Source: Cryptomeria japonica
Lineage: Eukaryota > Streptophyta > Pinopsida > Cupressales > Cupressaceae
DNA: 64,000 nucleotides
Reading direction: 5' to 3'
Assembly (NCBI RefSeq): GCF_030272615.1
Contig: NC_081408.1
Location: 608,872,173-608,936,172, forward strand
The notes beneath the pieces were generated by a model. That model did no database searches. It had not been told where the DNA came from and saw nothing but the letters and a program-made list of their open reading frames with translations. The translations under genes and the position numbers were made by a program. Of this stretch, positions 1 to 11,745 are shown piece by piece (position 1 is the stretch's first letter; every line of letters begins with the position of its first letter).

Positions 1-651
1 TTTGAAGTGGTCTATGGTGTGCACCCAAGAGGTATTTTGGAGTTGAGAGACTTAGGTAGTGCAGCAGCAAGAAGTGGATATATAGAAGACTTTGCTCAAT
101 CAATGAAGGAGGTACATGAGTCAGTCAAGCAAGCCTTGATGGAGAACACAAGAAAACTCAAACAAAAAGTTGATGAAAGAAGGAAGAACCTCCAATTTCA
201 AGTGGGAGATCTTGTCATGGTGCACCTAAACAAAGCAAGGCTACAGCAAGGAGTTCCTAACAAGTTTCAAATGAGAAGGCTAGGTCCATGTGCCATTCTA
301 TCCAAGTATGGAGAAAATGCATACAAGGTGGACCTACCTAGTGACATACGATTGTCACCGGTTTTCAACATAGCAACCTTAGTTGCATACAAGGGACCAA
401 TTCAAGGTTCATATTTCAGTCACTTAGAGGTATCAGATGATCTGAACAACCTTCAACTACCAGCCAAATCAAATCCAAAGGCCAAGAAGGTGTTGAGTTC
501 AAGGATTGCCAAGAAGACAAGGAAACAAACCTATTTGGAGCACCCAATCAAATGGAAGGGTATGGATTATGCTGAATCTACATGGGTGCTTGAGACAGAG
601 TTTAAGAAGCTAGGCATTGCTCAGAATCTGATTCCGAAGGAGGTGACATGA
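1..651 (+). pseudogene. Ty3/gypsy integrase C-terminus with chromodomain (3' end of pol, truncated by window edge)
   Basis: The reading frame is open from base 1 to the TGA at 649-651, so the gene enters from outside the window. Its first residues (FEVVYGVHPRG) match the end of a gypsy integrase core. Then comes the basic integrase C-terminal domain (VGDLVMVHLNKARLQQG at about bases 205-265, followed by the RRLGPCAIL and SPVFNIATL blocks) that binds DNA ends. The last 60 residues contain a chromodomain-like segment (HPIKWKGMDYAESTWV, about 541-590), which in chromoviruses steers insertion to marked chromatin. No stop interrupts this part. The upstream protease, RT and RNase H domains are not in the window. 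The chromovirus assignment is firm; the clade is not resolved. Confidence 0.85.
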
Positions 652-1416
652 TTTTCTTTTGTTTAGGAGAATGGTGCAGGAGCACCTAGGACTTAGGCTA
701 TTAGTATTCTCTCAATTTTGACTTGTACTGACCCTAGCCAAGTTAGGTAGTGAATAAGGACTCTAGGAGGGTTCAAGTGTGAGTTTGATGAGTGAAATGT
801 AGGCCTAGTAGAGTTAGGTTCTTCCTAGGTTTGCATTTTGTGCTAAATAGCGGTTTGAGTAGGTTGTTGACCTTCTTGATGGTCAAAAGTGTCAAAACTT
901 GGTATAGGAATTAGGGAGGGTTAAATTAGTCTTAGACATGTTTTAAAAGTCATGTGTGATGACTTAGAATATGCCTCATAGGTTGAGAAGGCCAAAAAGT
1001 GAAAAGTGCAAAGTTGCAAAAAGTTGTCATGACAACTTGACAACTTTTTGCAACTTTGCACTTTTCACTTTTTGGCCTTCTCAACCTATGAGGCCTATTC
1101 TAAGTCATCACACATGACTTTTAAAACATGTATAAGACTAATTTAACCCTCCCTAATTCCTATACCAAGTTTTGACATTTTTTACCATCAAGAAGGTCAA
1201 CTACCTACTCAAACCATTATTTAGCACAAAATGCAAACCTAGGAAGAACCTAACTTTACTAAGCCTACATTTCACTCATCACACTCACACTTGGACCCTC
1301 CTAGAGTTATTATTCACTACCTGACTTGGCTAGGGTTAGTACAAGTAAAAATTGAGAGAATACTAATAGCCTAAGTCTTAGGTGCTCCTGCACCATTCTC
1401 CCAAACAAAAGAAAAT
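651..1416. repeat. Large near-perfect inverted repeat, two 379-bp arms with 8-bp spacer
   Basis: Bases 651-1029 reappear as reverse complement at 1038-1416. By eye there are about 19 mismatches and no gaps (roughly 95% identity). The left arm starts at the pol stop codon, so it is the 3' untranslated region of the gypsy element. A 16-bp palindrome (AGTTGTCATGACAACT) sits at the centre (1022-1037) and again just after the right arm (1417-1432), where it overlaps the presumed LTR start TGTCATGACA. The transcript could fold into a very long hairpin. Confidence 0.95.
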
Positions 1417-1419
1417 AGT

Positions 1420-1901
1420 TGTCATGACAACTTTTGTCCTAAATTGGTTAGCGATGGAGTTAGGGATTGTCCAATGTTGAAGGATGACTCAAAACATAGG
1501 GAATTCTATAAGAACCCTCTCTTTCACTATTACCAAGGTTGGAGATTTTGTTTTATAAGTTCAACAATCTAAAACTACTCATTTTCGGACTGTTTGACAA
1601 CATTTGGCTTTGTTTTCCTCATTTTGTAAATGCAAATGGATTGAATCCATTGATCCAGTGATGGATTAATTTTCTCTAGTGTGTTTTAGAGCATTTAGTT
1701 TCATTTCAAGCTTTGTAGATATTTTGTATTAGTGTTTTCTTGTTTTGGTTTGCAAACAACTAGTTTTGGCTTGTCTATAGGAGTTTTATGTAAAATGGTT
1801 GCCCCATGAATTCCACACGTGCTACCATCACGGCCTATTGGGACATGAAGGGAAACCACTTGTACAGTGTACATATGTAGGTACAAGTTCTCAATATTAC
1901 A
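1420..1901 (+). mobile_element. Probable 3' LTR of the gypsy element at the window start
   Basis: The sequence begins TGTCATGACAAC after an A/G-rich tract, follows the pol gene and its untranslated region, and has a TATA-like CTATAAGAAC at about 1506. A possible end is the TTACA at 1897-1901, the LTR ending also seen at 53649 and in the minus-strand LTR at 28009. The 5' LTR lies outside the window, so neither the end nor a target duplication can be tested. Confidence 0.4.
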
Positions 1902-3324
1902 TTTAATGTGATTGTGACCACCTTGTTCTAGGTGAGTCCAAGAGCAACCCGGCTAGAGGAGACAGGGTGAAATTGAAGTGCAAAGTGCAAGGGTGAATGC
2001 CAAACCACCATCTAAGATTTTGGAGGGGTCCATGAAGTTATTACAGATTTTTGAATGCAAGGGGAATTCTTGACAAATTCATTTGTCTCCCAAACACCAA
2101 CTTGACCAGTCGCTGCCGGTTAGAGGGCCTAAAAACCCTTCAAAACCCTCATTTTGGGGTTAGGACATTGTACGGTGGAGTAAGGAACCAAAACCACAAA
2201 AATAACTTGAGGTTAGATGATTCATTGAATAAAATCCAAACTTTATATGGGGTGTTTTGGACCATTTTCCTCCAAGCCCTAGAAAACCAAATTTTGGAGG
2301 CCTAATTGGGGCTCTTTCATTGTAGCCCTTTTCTAGGCAAAATGGTGAAATCGGTAAGGAGGGAAAAGCAGGAAAACCTTCAAAGGACCCAAAAGGCATT
2401 TAAAACATGTTAGTGGCCACCTCCACACCTCTACATCAACTCATAATAGTAGGAGGTCAATTTGACAAGTTGAAGCCAAGACAGCCATGATGAGCACATG
2501 GGTAGCATTGTGAATTGGTAGGGTTCCTAGCTAAAACACTTGAAGAAAACACCTTGTAATGGTTAAGAAGAAATCCCTAGAATATATTGAGAAGGAATTG
2601 GAGGTCTAGAGTGAAATTAGGCCTGGAGAGTTGGTGGAATTGACCAACACCAACTAGGTGAAGTGTTAGCAAACTAGGAGAACCCCATCAAAGAGAGTAA
2701 GAGGATAAGAATTTAATTAAAGGGAATTTTAAAGGATAATATAAGTCAAAATGATCATAAGAAATGATTGGAAATGAAAACTCTAAAATTTTGGAACAAG
2801 ATAGACCTTACAAAATATGAAGACAAAGATAAAATAGTGTAAAAGACAGCCAAGGAAAAAGAAACACTGATATTCATGTTGGAGAAGAAAAGAGATTGTC
2901 TATGACATAAAGATTAAAACTTTAAACCACAATGACAATCCAAAGAAAACATGATGAAATCTATTCATTCCACTGAGAATAAAGATCTACTCTAAAAGGT
3001 GGAAAGATATGAAGAAAAACAACAGTGATCTTGAAGAAACTACACATAGATGATTGTCAAGGTGGTTGTCTATCATTCATAGTTGAATGCTTTATTAATG
3101 ATAAGAAAGCTATAAGATATTGATAGCATTGGAAAATGGATCAATGTTGCAAGAATGTGTTGTGGCATTTTCACACATCACCCCATTGCAAATGGGGGCC
3201 CCCACTTTTTACTTTTTAGGGTAGTTTTTTTGTTAGTTCACTTGGCTTGTGGGAATTTATTTAGTTATTAATCTTTACAAATAGGTCTTAGAGTTTATAA
3301 ATTTACAATGTCATGAATGAAAAT
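1902..3324. other. Intergenic, no recognised feature
   Basis: AT-rich sequence with only short open frames (2051-2305 plus, 2160-2399 minus) that resemble no family I know and overlap each other on opposite strands. Probably decayed retrotransposon DNA. Confidence 0.5.
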
Positions 3325-4443
3325 GGTCAATTTATCCTTATGGAAATCAAATTTCTACTATTCCCTTAAATTTGAGCTTAAAAATGAAAAAATTACAAGA
3401 TTGATGTGAAATTTGTGATGAACGGGTGACAAGTCCCTATACCCATTTCTTTTCCACTTGTAGGGAGAGAATTGAAACAAATAATTACAAATATTCCTAA
3501 GAAAAATGATTTTCCACTTGGGAGATTGACTGGGTGAAGTAATTAGAACAATTTGGACAAGGATCAAAAAGTCCTTACAGAAATCGAATTTCCACTGTGA
3601 GAAAATTCATAGGGACTAATTTGTCCCTATGGAAATTGAATTTCCACTCTTGAGTTTGAAGTAAAGAAATGATGATGGAAAACAATTATGTCCCTATAAA
3701 AATCAAATTTCCATTTCAACTGGGAGATGAAGGGATTTTGAAGCAACTTAAAAAGACAAAACAAGGATCAATTTGTCCTATGAGGGTCAATTTCCCACCC
3801 ACCCCATAAAATTCAAATTTCCTAAGGAGAAATACATCACAAATAAGGACAAAAGTTGGGACAAAAATAGGTATCAAAGAGTCCCTATGATGATTGCTTT
3901 CCTCTCAGAGCATAAAAATCAACTTTCCTTAAGGGGATTGCAACAAAAATAAGGACAAAAGTAGGGACTGATTTGTCCCTATAGACATAGAATCACCATT
4001 TGAGAGATTACTTTGCAAGATACAATCAAATCCATAGGCACTAAATTATCTCTATCCCTATCGAATCTCCACTAGGTGAAAAAAATGTGTAAGGATTGAG
4101 CTAACTTATTAGAGACTAAAATTATTCCTATCACCACCAATTTTCCACTTGGAGGTAAATGTGCTAAGGTAATGTGAATTTCATAAGGACTAATTAATCC
4201 TCATAAGGATTAGGTTTCCACTCCTTGTTTGGTGAAAGAAAATAAAACGTTGAATGAGTTTCATAAGGATAAATTTGTCCCTATTCCCATCTATTTTCCA
4301 CTTGAAAAGCTAAGCAAATTTGAGGACTAAAGTTGTGCCTATTGGGATTGATTTTTCACCATTATATTTGGTGGAAGGAATTAAGGATAAAGCAACTCAA
4401 AATAGGGACTAATTCTATCCCTATTACTATCAAAATTTCACCA
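3325..4443. repeat. Degenerate tandem repeat, about 15 copies, 50-110 bp spacing, hairpin core
   Basis: A motif of the form GGGACTAATTTGTCCCTAT, then an A/T spacer, then AATTTCCACT recurs. Copies lie near 3325, 3429, 3490, 3560, 3609, 3682, 3761, 3872, 3960, 4031, 4111, 4177, 4257, 4320 and 4401. The best copies (3609-3648, 3960-4003, 4401-4443) have the inverted pair ATAGGGAC / GTCCCTAT around a short AT loop. Copies are strongly diverged, so the array is old. No reading frame runs through it. Confidence 0.75.
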
Positions 4444-6431
4444 ATGAGAATTGAATTAAAAATATGAAAAATGGACCTGAAGAATCTAAAAACCTAAGTG
4501 TTGATCCTACTTCAAAATAAAGAACAAATAATTAATTTTAGATGGTATGGACTTATACTTATACCCGCCTCCAGCAAAGCAAAATTGGTAAATTTTAGCA
4601 AGTCGGCCTAGAATAATGACAATATTAATGAAATTAGACCTAGGTAAGAGCAAGGATATTTTGAACCTCAATTTGGAATACATCATTACTTGAAGGTAGG
4701 ACTAGCTTGATATGGCCTAATTTTTTTATTAAGTTTGCAAACCTTTAGGACCAAGTCAGGCAAATTAAGGATTGTAAATGTTATCATGAAGGCATATAAA
4801 GTGGGGACTAGAAAGCTCACCCCAAACATCAAATACAAATCTTCAATAAGAATTTAATGTAAGAGAAAAAAAGTGTGAATTGAGGAGAAAAGTAAATTCA
4901 AGAGTCAAGATGAAGACTATCCTTTCCAACTTGCACTAAAATAAGGAGCGGAAATTTGCACACAGACCCCAACTAGGGCAGAAATTCGCAGCATATTAAT
5001 TGAGGGCATATTTGTTTTATTTTCATACCAGACAAGAGAGATGATATATATCAAGTGTTGGGGAAACTTTCCATTACCAAACATTCAAGGAAATTTGTAC
5101 CAAATTTTGAAGCAAAAATAAGGAGTAGATCAAATAGCGGAGGTTGGTGATTATGACACGAAAAATGAAAGGAGTAAAAGTTAGAGGAAATTATCAGCAT
5201 TCATTGAATGTTATGAGCAATCTAAAATTGAAATTTGATAGGTACAAATAGGGGAAATTGAGTGCAAAACTTGGAGAATGCATTGGTGAAGAAAATATAC
5301 ACCCAAATTTAACTAAATTTCACCATTAACTTCAGACCTGTAGCTTTCATTTTAAGTTCAATTTTCTAAATCTGAAACAATCCACATTTCTAGACCTAAA
5401 TTCTTGTTTTCAAAGTTTAGAATTATGAAGTGTTAAATATTATGATCGTCCATTCTAAAATGTTTTGCTTCAAAATGTGTTTATTTTTTAAGTTTTATGT
5501 GAAGAAAGACAACATCAAAATATTCAAGGACTCAATATTGTTGAAGGATCAAGGTCAGCTCCAAGCAATACAAAGAACTTCTCAATGTTAGAGAGATCAA
5601 CATGTTCAAAAAAGTGAAATGGAAGTGAATTTCTACGTGGAGAGGAGAATCTTAATCATGTCAAGGACTCAAGCACCTCAACCTCAAAGATGTGACTACC
5701 ACAAGAGGAAGACTTCATCATCAATTTCAAGAATACAAAGGGAGGCAAATCAACATCATGAAGAGCTTACACATCAATATCAACATTCGACACCAAATTC
5801 CATGAGTTTAAGATGACAACATGAGGATCTCAGCACATTCAAACCTTTCATTACCTCTTGAAGTGAAGGAGGTATCAAGATTCAAGACTAAGAGAAAATC
5901 AACATATACCCCTTGCACCTTCATGACTTTCAGCATCGAGACATTCAAAGAGATTTCATAATTTTAGTTGAAGATTTAAGTGATCCAAGGAGGTGAATCA
6001 AGTGAAGAACTCAACGAAGAAAACTTAAAAGGCATGGAAGAAAATTCAATGGAACTTTGTTATTTCCTTAAATATCCTCCAAAAATCCAAGGATGTAACC
6101 AATACGGCAAGGAGAGATCCCTATTTCATACAGAAGGGGGATGATCAAACATAATCAAAGTGGAATACAACACAAGAAAGAGGATTCCCAAGTTAAGAGA
6201 TCAAAGATGATACAAATTGGGAATATGATCTATCACCATCCTCAAGAAATTGAAAATTTTGAGTATCAAGGGATATTGCTCAGTCTTAAACACTTCATGA
6301 TGATGTAGCTGATGTGAATATCCTATTCATCACCAACCAAGCAAGTTCTTCCAAGTTAGCACATCGAGATACATTGAACCTGACTTGTCTAAGGAATGAG
6401 CAAGTGACACATTGCACTACATTAAATATTA
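4444..6431. other. Non-coding, A/G-rich plus strand, no recognised gene
   Basis: Long A-rich stretches of the AAGGATCAAG type without a sustained reading frame. The short frame at 5619-5816 has no recognisable domain. The composition resembles untranslated internal regions of plant gypsy elements, but no PBS, PPT or paired LTR was found. Confidence 0.4.
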
Positions 6432-7400
6432 TGTCATGTAACTAACCTCATCACTCATTGGTTAGTATTCAAAGAAGGAAATGTGCCCAAGATCTTGTAA
6501 TAATTTTATTGGCTAGAGTAGAGTTTGTTGTAACAAACCCTAATTAGGGTTTTATTGTAAAATCTTGGCCATTGATTTGAGAATCAATCTAAGTCATTGA
6601 AAAGTAAAGAGAAGCCTATATAAGGATCAAACCTTCTCATTGTAAAGGTTAATAGTGGATAGATAGTAGACAACAAGTAGTTAGAAGTAGAGTGGTAGGA
6701 GGAAACCACAAATTGTTTCCAAGGCTTGTGGAAATAAATACTTGATTTCATTTAAGTTATGGTGGATCTTTGTGTTGTTTCTTAATGTTTCATGGTTTCT
6801 TGTTACTTCTCAAATGTAGATAGAGTTCATTAATCATGGTGAATGATGATGAAGATATTGTGATGAATTTGTTCATACCTTTTGTAGTTTGTCGATTGTA
6901 AGCTATAGTGTAAAGTCATCTTGAACCAAATCATTGTGCTAAGTTTGATTATGGATAATTTTTCAAGTTGTACTAGCATTGGGTATTTGCGTGATGTATT
7001 GCCAATATGAAAGTCTTACATTTCCTTAAAAGATTGCATTGGTCTTATGTAGTTGTTGTCATCATGATGAAGCAAGGCTTGATTTGAGGGAATTTGTTTA
7101 TCTAATTAACATTCATCATAATCATTTATCTTAGGAGTAGCATATTCTTTCTCAACCCTTTATCCTTTTTTCAAGTAAATTTGAGATCCCATGTTCTAGC
7201 AGAGTTCAAGTATAAATGTAAGTCCCCTTGTGGTTCCAACAAAATCACATCATATATTGAGTCTATCCACATATAAAGTCAAGACCTAACTATCAAAACC
7301 TTGGAGTCGTCTCGTTTGATCATATAGTTAATCATCCAGGAGGTACTTGTTTAAGAGAGGGTAGAGTACTTAGTAATTTATTCTATGTTGCATAGTGTCA
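6432..7400 (+). mobile_element. Probable LTR relic with TATA box
   Basis: TGTCATGTAAC at 6432 is a plausible LTR start. A promoter-like CCTATATAAGG follows at 6615-6625, with a CTCATTGTAA-type transcript start region just downstream. The end is not defined and no target duplication was found, so this could be a solo LTR or part of a larger decayed element. Confidence 0.4.
6617..6624 (+). promoter_or_regulatory. TATA box of LTR relic
   Basis: TATATAAG within CCTATATAAGG, in the typical U3 setting of a plant LTR. Confidence 0.45.
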
Positions 7401-8344
7401 TAAAAAACACATCAACAAAATGATACTTCTAATTGCCATGCATGGTAGTGCATGCATTAAGTTTGGAAAAAATGGTGAATGGTAAAATTGTAGAATATCC
7501 AAGATGATAATATCCTAAATGAACAATGCCAAAAGTATTATAAGAAGACATTCATGCATGCAAATATTTTGATCAAACAAAATATGGTAACAGTTTGAGC
7601 TTTATTGTCGTGAATCTAAAATATGGAGAAAAGGTAGCCTACAATGTATGTCTTACAATAGTCATGGACAACTAGCACAATATGGATGTTAGGGGATAGT
7701 TTGAAATAAAAAGAATATAGTGTTATCCAATGACAGTAATAAATTTATTTTAGGAGTCAAGAACCAATCTTTAAGCTAAAAATAAACAAAGGCATAGTCA
7801 CAATGCAAAAGAATGCTCGAGGTAGAAGGATTGTTCAAGGTATACACAAGGAAGACCAAGACAATAAATGATGCAAATGAGAAAATAAAAGGAAGACAAT
7901 CTTTGTGTTAGGGAATTTCAAAATAAGAAGACAAACATAGAATGTTTAAGACCAAGGTAATGAGAAGATATTCCTATGTAGAAATGACAGTCTAAAGAGC
8001 AATTTCAGGCAAATGAGCAACCACAATAGCTAGATGAAAATAAATAAGATATTTCAAATGTGTGAATGTCAAGCTAATGTTAGGGTTAGAATGACAACAC
8101 TTCCATGAACATAGAATAGTCAAAGTAAAGGATTATGGATATGAAAAGAAAAATGATAAAACATGTGGCACTTAAATCTCCTTAAATTTCTCCACCCCAA
8201 GAAGACTTAAATAAACTCCAAGCTCAATCAACAAAACTCTTAGATCATGCCATCAGCTGAGGTCAACATACAAGTGGATAAGAGGAATTCAAGGAGGCTA
8301 AAAAAGATGATTTTATTTGACACATTCATCAATTTAGGCCTATT
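7401..8344. other. Intergenic, no recognised feature
   Basis: AT-rich, with stop codons in all frames at short intervals. No repeat boundary or domain was recognised. Confidence 0.4.
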
Positions 8345-9170
8345 TTAAGACCCCACATGGGTAAAGCATGAGTTAAGGAGAGTTTTGGGCCTACTTCCAT
8401 TTAGTTTGGGTCAATTTTTAGCACCTTTTATGCATGTTTTTCAGATTGTGTGACCAAATAAGATATTTCTCATGTAAATTGAAGGAAAATAAAGTCAATA
8501 AAACAATCATTCAGAGCAGGTTCCAAGGCATCATGCGAAGAAGAGGTGGAGTTAGCTTTAGTTTATTTTCTAGTTGAAGAAAGAGAGCGGTTTTGATATA
8601 AAAAAATTGCACTCTTTTTTTCTTAGTTCTTTCTTTCTTTCTTGTTTCACACAACAAAGGAAAAAGTATTGTAACTCATCTTTAGAAATTTCAGAGCATT
8701 TTACTCTCAAATTTTTAGTATTGTAACAACAAAACTCCTTTTGATTCAATAAAGAGCAATTGTTTCCTTCTCATAATTTCTTATCTCATATGATGAATGA
8801 ATGATTTTAATGCTATTGTTTTTATTTAAGTATGAATCCTTAATTCTATCTCATTCAAATAAAGTTGAATCAAGAAATTTCATGATTAGTATAGGTTATA
8901 GGTTGTGTTCACTAGTTTCAATAGGTTGAAGTTGTGAAAATTCTTAGGTTTCCTTCAAGAAAACATTGGTTCAAAACCTTTATATAAAATAATCATGTAC
9001 TACATGTTATAAATTAATTTGTGAACAAACAAAAGCCCTTTATTGAAGCGGATTATGAGTTAGATTAGCAAGTATATCTCTAAGTTCAATGCATCGCCTT
9101 TTAGGATCCATAGATTTTCATTCCAATTATCCTTCTATCCATCTTCCTATTAGAGCAGTAGTTTTAGGAT
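8345..9170 (+). mobile_element. Possible LTR relic (TATA and polyadenylation signals)
   Basis: A TATAAAAAA box at 8597-8605 is followed about 150 bp later by CAATAAAG at 8747-8754, the order and spacing of U3 and R in plant LTRs. The borders are not visible, and the call rests only on this layout. Confidence 0.3.
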
Positions 9171-9299
9171 TTCCATTAACGAAACCAAGCCTCTCTAGAG
9201 GTTTTTTCCTTTCCATAAGCAACACATAACTTGAGGATGATCTCATGTTTCATAGGATAACCAAGGTGCAATCCTTCATGACAACAAATATGGATTCCA

Positions 9300-9870
9300 G
9301 TAAGAATATTGGTGAACCCAAGGCAGGACTGAGAAGGGGAGAGAATCATTCTAAAACAAAAATTAAATGCACCACATAAACAATTAAACTTCAACACACA
9401 TCCAACACATGCACACCAATATTTATACGTGGAAAACCCAAACAAGGAAAAAACATGGTGAGCACCTACCCACAAAATGTATCCACTATATGTATATCAA
9501 ATTACAAATAAAAGAGATAACTTCTCTAGACTTGCACACCAAGGCTAACTACTCATGGGGCAAGATACAAAGAGGACTTGCAAAATCTAAAGCTAATTGC
9601 ACTCAAGATGAGATATAAAGAGGACTTACAAAACCTAAAGCTAATTGCACTCAAGGCAAGATACCAAAAATAATATGAAAAGAAGGATCTCTTGATCTTG
9701 AAGTTGTCCTTGAACTCTGCAACAAGTGACCAACATCAACACACACAACTCTGATCTCAACTACCAACACTTTGTCTCATGTCTTTGTCACAGTCTTAGC
9801 ACATCTTTCATATCAATCAAACACAACTCTTCTTCTACTCTTTACTGAACCTCACTGATTATCCTTGCAT
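9300..9870 (-). mobile_element. Antisense copia-type LTR relic
   Basis: Read on the minus strand it contains a GTAGGTGCTCACCATG block and GGTTTTCCACGTATAAATA (about 9425-9475). These match the 'bar-code' end of the copia LTRs at 38106 and 61689, which carry GGTAGGTTCCCACCGTGG and TTTTCCACGTC. The TTCTCAGTCCTGCC / GGGTTCACC stretch nearby fits the LTR terminus. It is interrupted at 9871-11233 by the solo LTR described next; the flank after 11233 probably continues it. Confidence 0.5.
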
Positions 9871-9875
9871 CTATA

Positions 9876-11228
9876 TGTTGGATATCATTGGCATATGATG
9901 AACCGGTATGTTGATATGATGATAATGTATGTTGTCATTGATGTCAATAAGTTTCAGTGAATTGGTGTCGGGGTTTCACTAAGTGTGATTACCAATTGGT
10001 AGTCTTAGCTCTATGGTTATCGGTTTGGCAATCCAGCTTATGTGATGAACCGATGATACTTTGTGATCGACGTGCAACATTAGCTTTGTGCACGTGAAGG
10101 ATTGAGGCATAAGAAGATCAACCGCATTTGAAGTCTACCTCGGGAATGATCACTCTTCTTAGTGGCATAAGAAAAAAGCATGATGGGTTACTGATTCCCA
10201 TGAGCGGTGATGAATGCATGATGCAGATTGCCTTGTGATCTATTTGAAATTGTAATGCTCTATGCAATATATTTGGACGGTCAGGATAGGACCGCCTGTG
10301 TTGTAAACCTAAGATGCTTAGGGTTTAGGGTTTATGCTACCGACCTATCTATTACCTATAAGGTTGATGATGTTTGTATTTAAAATTTGTTGGGAAATGT
10401 TGTGTGTGTGTATCCAAGTGAAGAGATACTTGATACTTGCCAGACTAGTAAGAGGGAAACTCGAGAGTGTGATTGCAGAGTAGAGGATATGAAAAGGATC
10501 TGCCTTGGCATATATTGCTATTATCATATCAGAGTTTTTACCTGTTGTCTTTTAATCATTTCAACAGATGGAAAATCCATTTACCGGGTAGCTTTAACAG
10601 GCTTATTGTAAAACCTGTAACCAGGTGACTCAAGATCATTGAGTTCTTTAAATCCTCTAGTGAGGTAACCTTTAACAGGGTTCCAACCTTTAACAAGGTA
10701 TATAGCCATCCCTTAATTAGGTGATCTCTAACAAGATTGGTTCCTAACAGAACCTTATTGTAAAGTCTTTAGCCGGACTAGGCTCCTAACAAGGCGAGCT
10801 TCAAAAGAGTTCAAAACAAGGTTGTGTGTATTCATCCCCACCGTGGTTTTTCCCATTTGAGTTTCCACATGAAAAATCTGTGTGTTATGTGCTATGCTTT
10901 TTTCATGTGATGCTTATTAATTATTTGGTTGAAAGATTATGCATGCAGAGTCAATATGTTATGGTAATACTAGCATATCACATGTATATGTTTATGGGAG
11001 AAGTTGATGTCATGTGTTGATTATATTTGAAGTATTCAAACTTATCAGTTTATGGTGTCTGGTGCTTACTATATTTGACCAGTATTGTCATGGTTAAAGT
11101 TTCAGTAATGATGACAACCAGTTGGTATTGTTTCAGCTAAATAAGTTGCGAAGAAAGTTTTATTTATACTGATTCATCCCCCCCTCTCAGTACCGGTTGG
11201 GGTATCTGTTGTTCATCATTATTCATCA
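9876..11228 (+). mobile_element. Solo LTR, copia type, 1353 bp, with 5-bp target duplication
   Basis: Starts TGTTGGATATC and ends ATTCATCA. CTATA lies immediately before (9871-9875) and immediately after (11229-11233). The 3' part holds the familiar CCCCACCGTGGTTTTTCCC and CCCCCCCTCTCAGTACCGG blocks of copia LTRs. A run of diverged TTTAACAGG-like units lies at about 10565-10800. No internal coding region or second LTR is present, so this is the product of LTR-LTR recombination. Its end was chosen partly because of the duplication. Confidence 0.75.
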
Positions 11229-11233
11229 CTATA

Positions 11234-11745
11234 TTCATTACGCTTTTCTTCCACACCTCTCTGCACAACTCAAACATACACTAAATCCGAACCAGAAATA
11301 CATATACTGATCCACTCCAAGAGAAAGAGGGAATGAAAACACAACTTCCAAAGATCAATTCACCAATCCACAATCACATAACATAACCAGTTCAATATAT
11401 TCACACGCTACACATCCATATAATTAATTAACAACTAGCAACATACTTTCCAATGCACATAACTCAAATCCAAATCATGCTACGGTGAGACCCATAACAT
11501 ATAAAACACACTTCCACAAATCATATCTGGACCTAAGAATAGGTCTAACATAGAATCTCACAACCAACAACTATCAACACCACCACACCTAGAGAACACA
11601 AAGATGTTTCTGGACCATAGAATCATCATATCCATAATATCAAAACTATATCCAATGAATATAACAACAACACTCAACACCAACAATAGATTATAAACCC
11701 AAACACTTCTGGAACAACCAATAGAACAACTGAAATATCAACAAC
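11234..11745. other. A/C-rich flank between two insertions, no gene
   Basis: Poor in G on the plus strand and full of ACAAC-type sequence. It probably continues the antisense LTR or element relic seen before 9871. No domain was recognised. Confidence 0.35.

Noticed and set aside
1022-1037. Palindrome considered as a transcription terminator
   Set aside because: Plant Pol II does not use hairpin terminators; the palindrome coincides with the LTR start sequence.
6530-6560. AACCCTAATTAGGGTTT as telomere-like sequence
   Set aside because: Only one inverted pair, no tandem array; sits in an LTR-like promoter region.
9176-9475. 99-codon minus-strand frame
   Set aside because: Overlaps antisense copia LTR sequence and has no domain; composition matches non-coding DNA.
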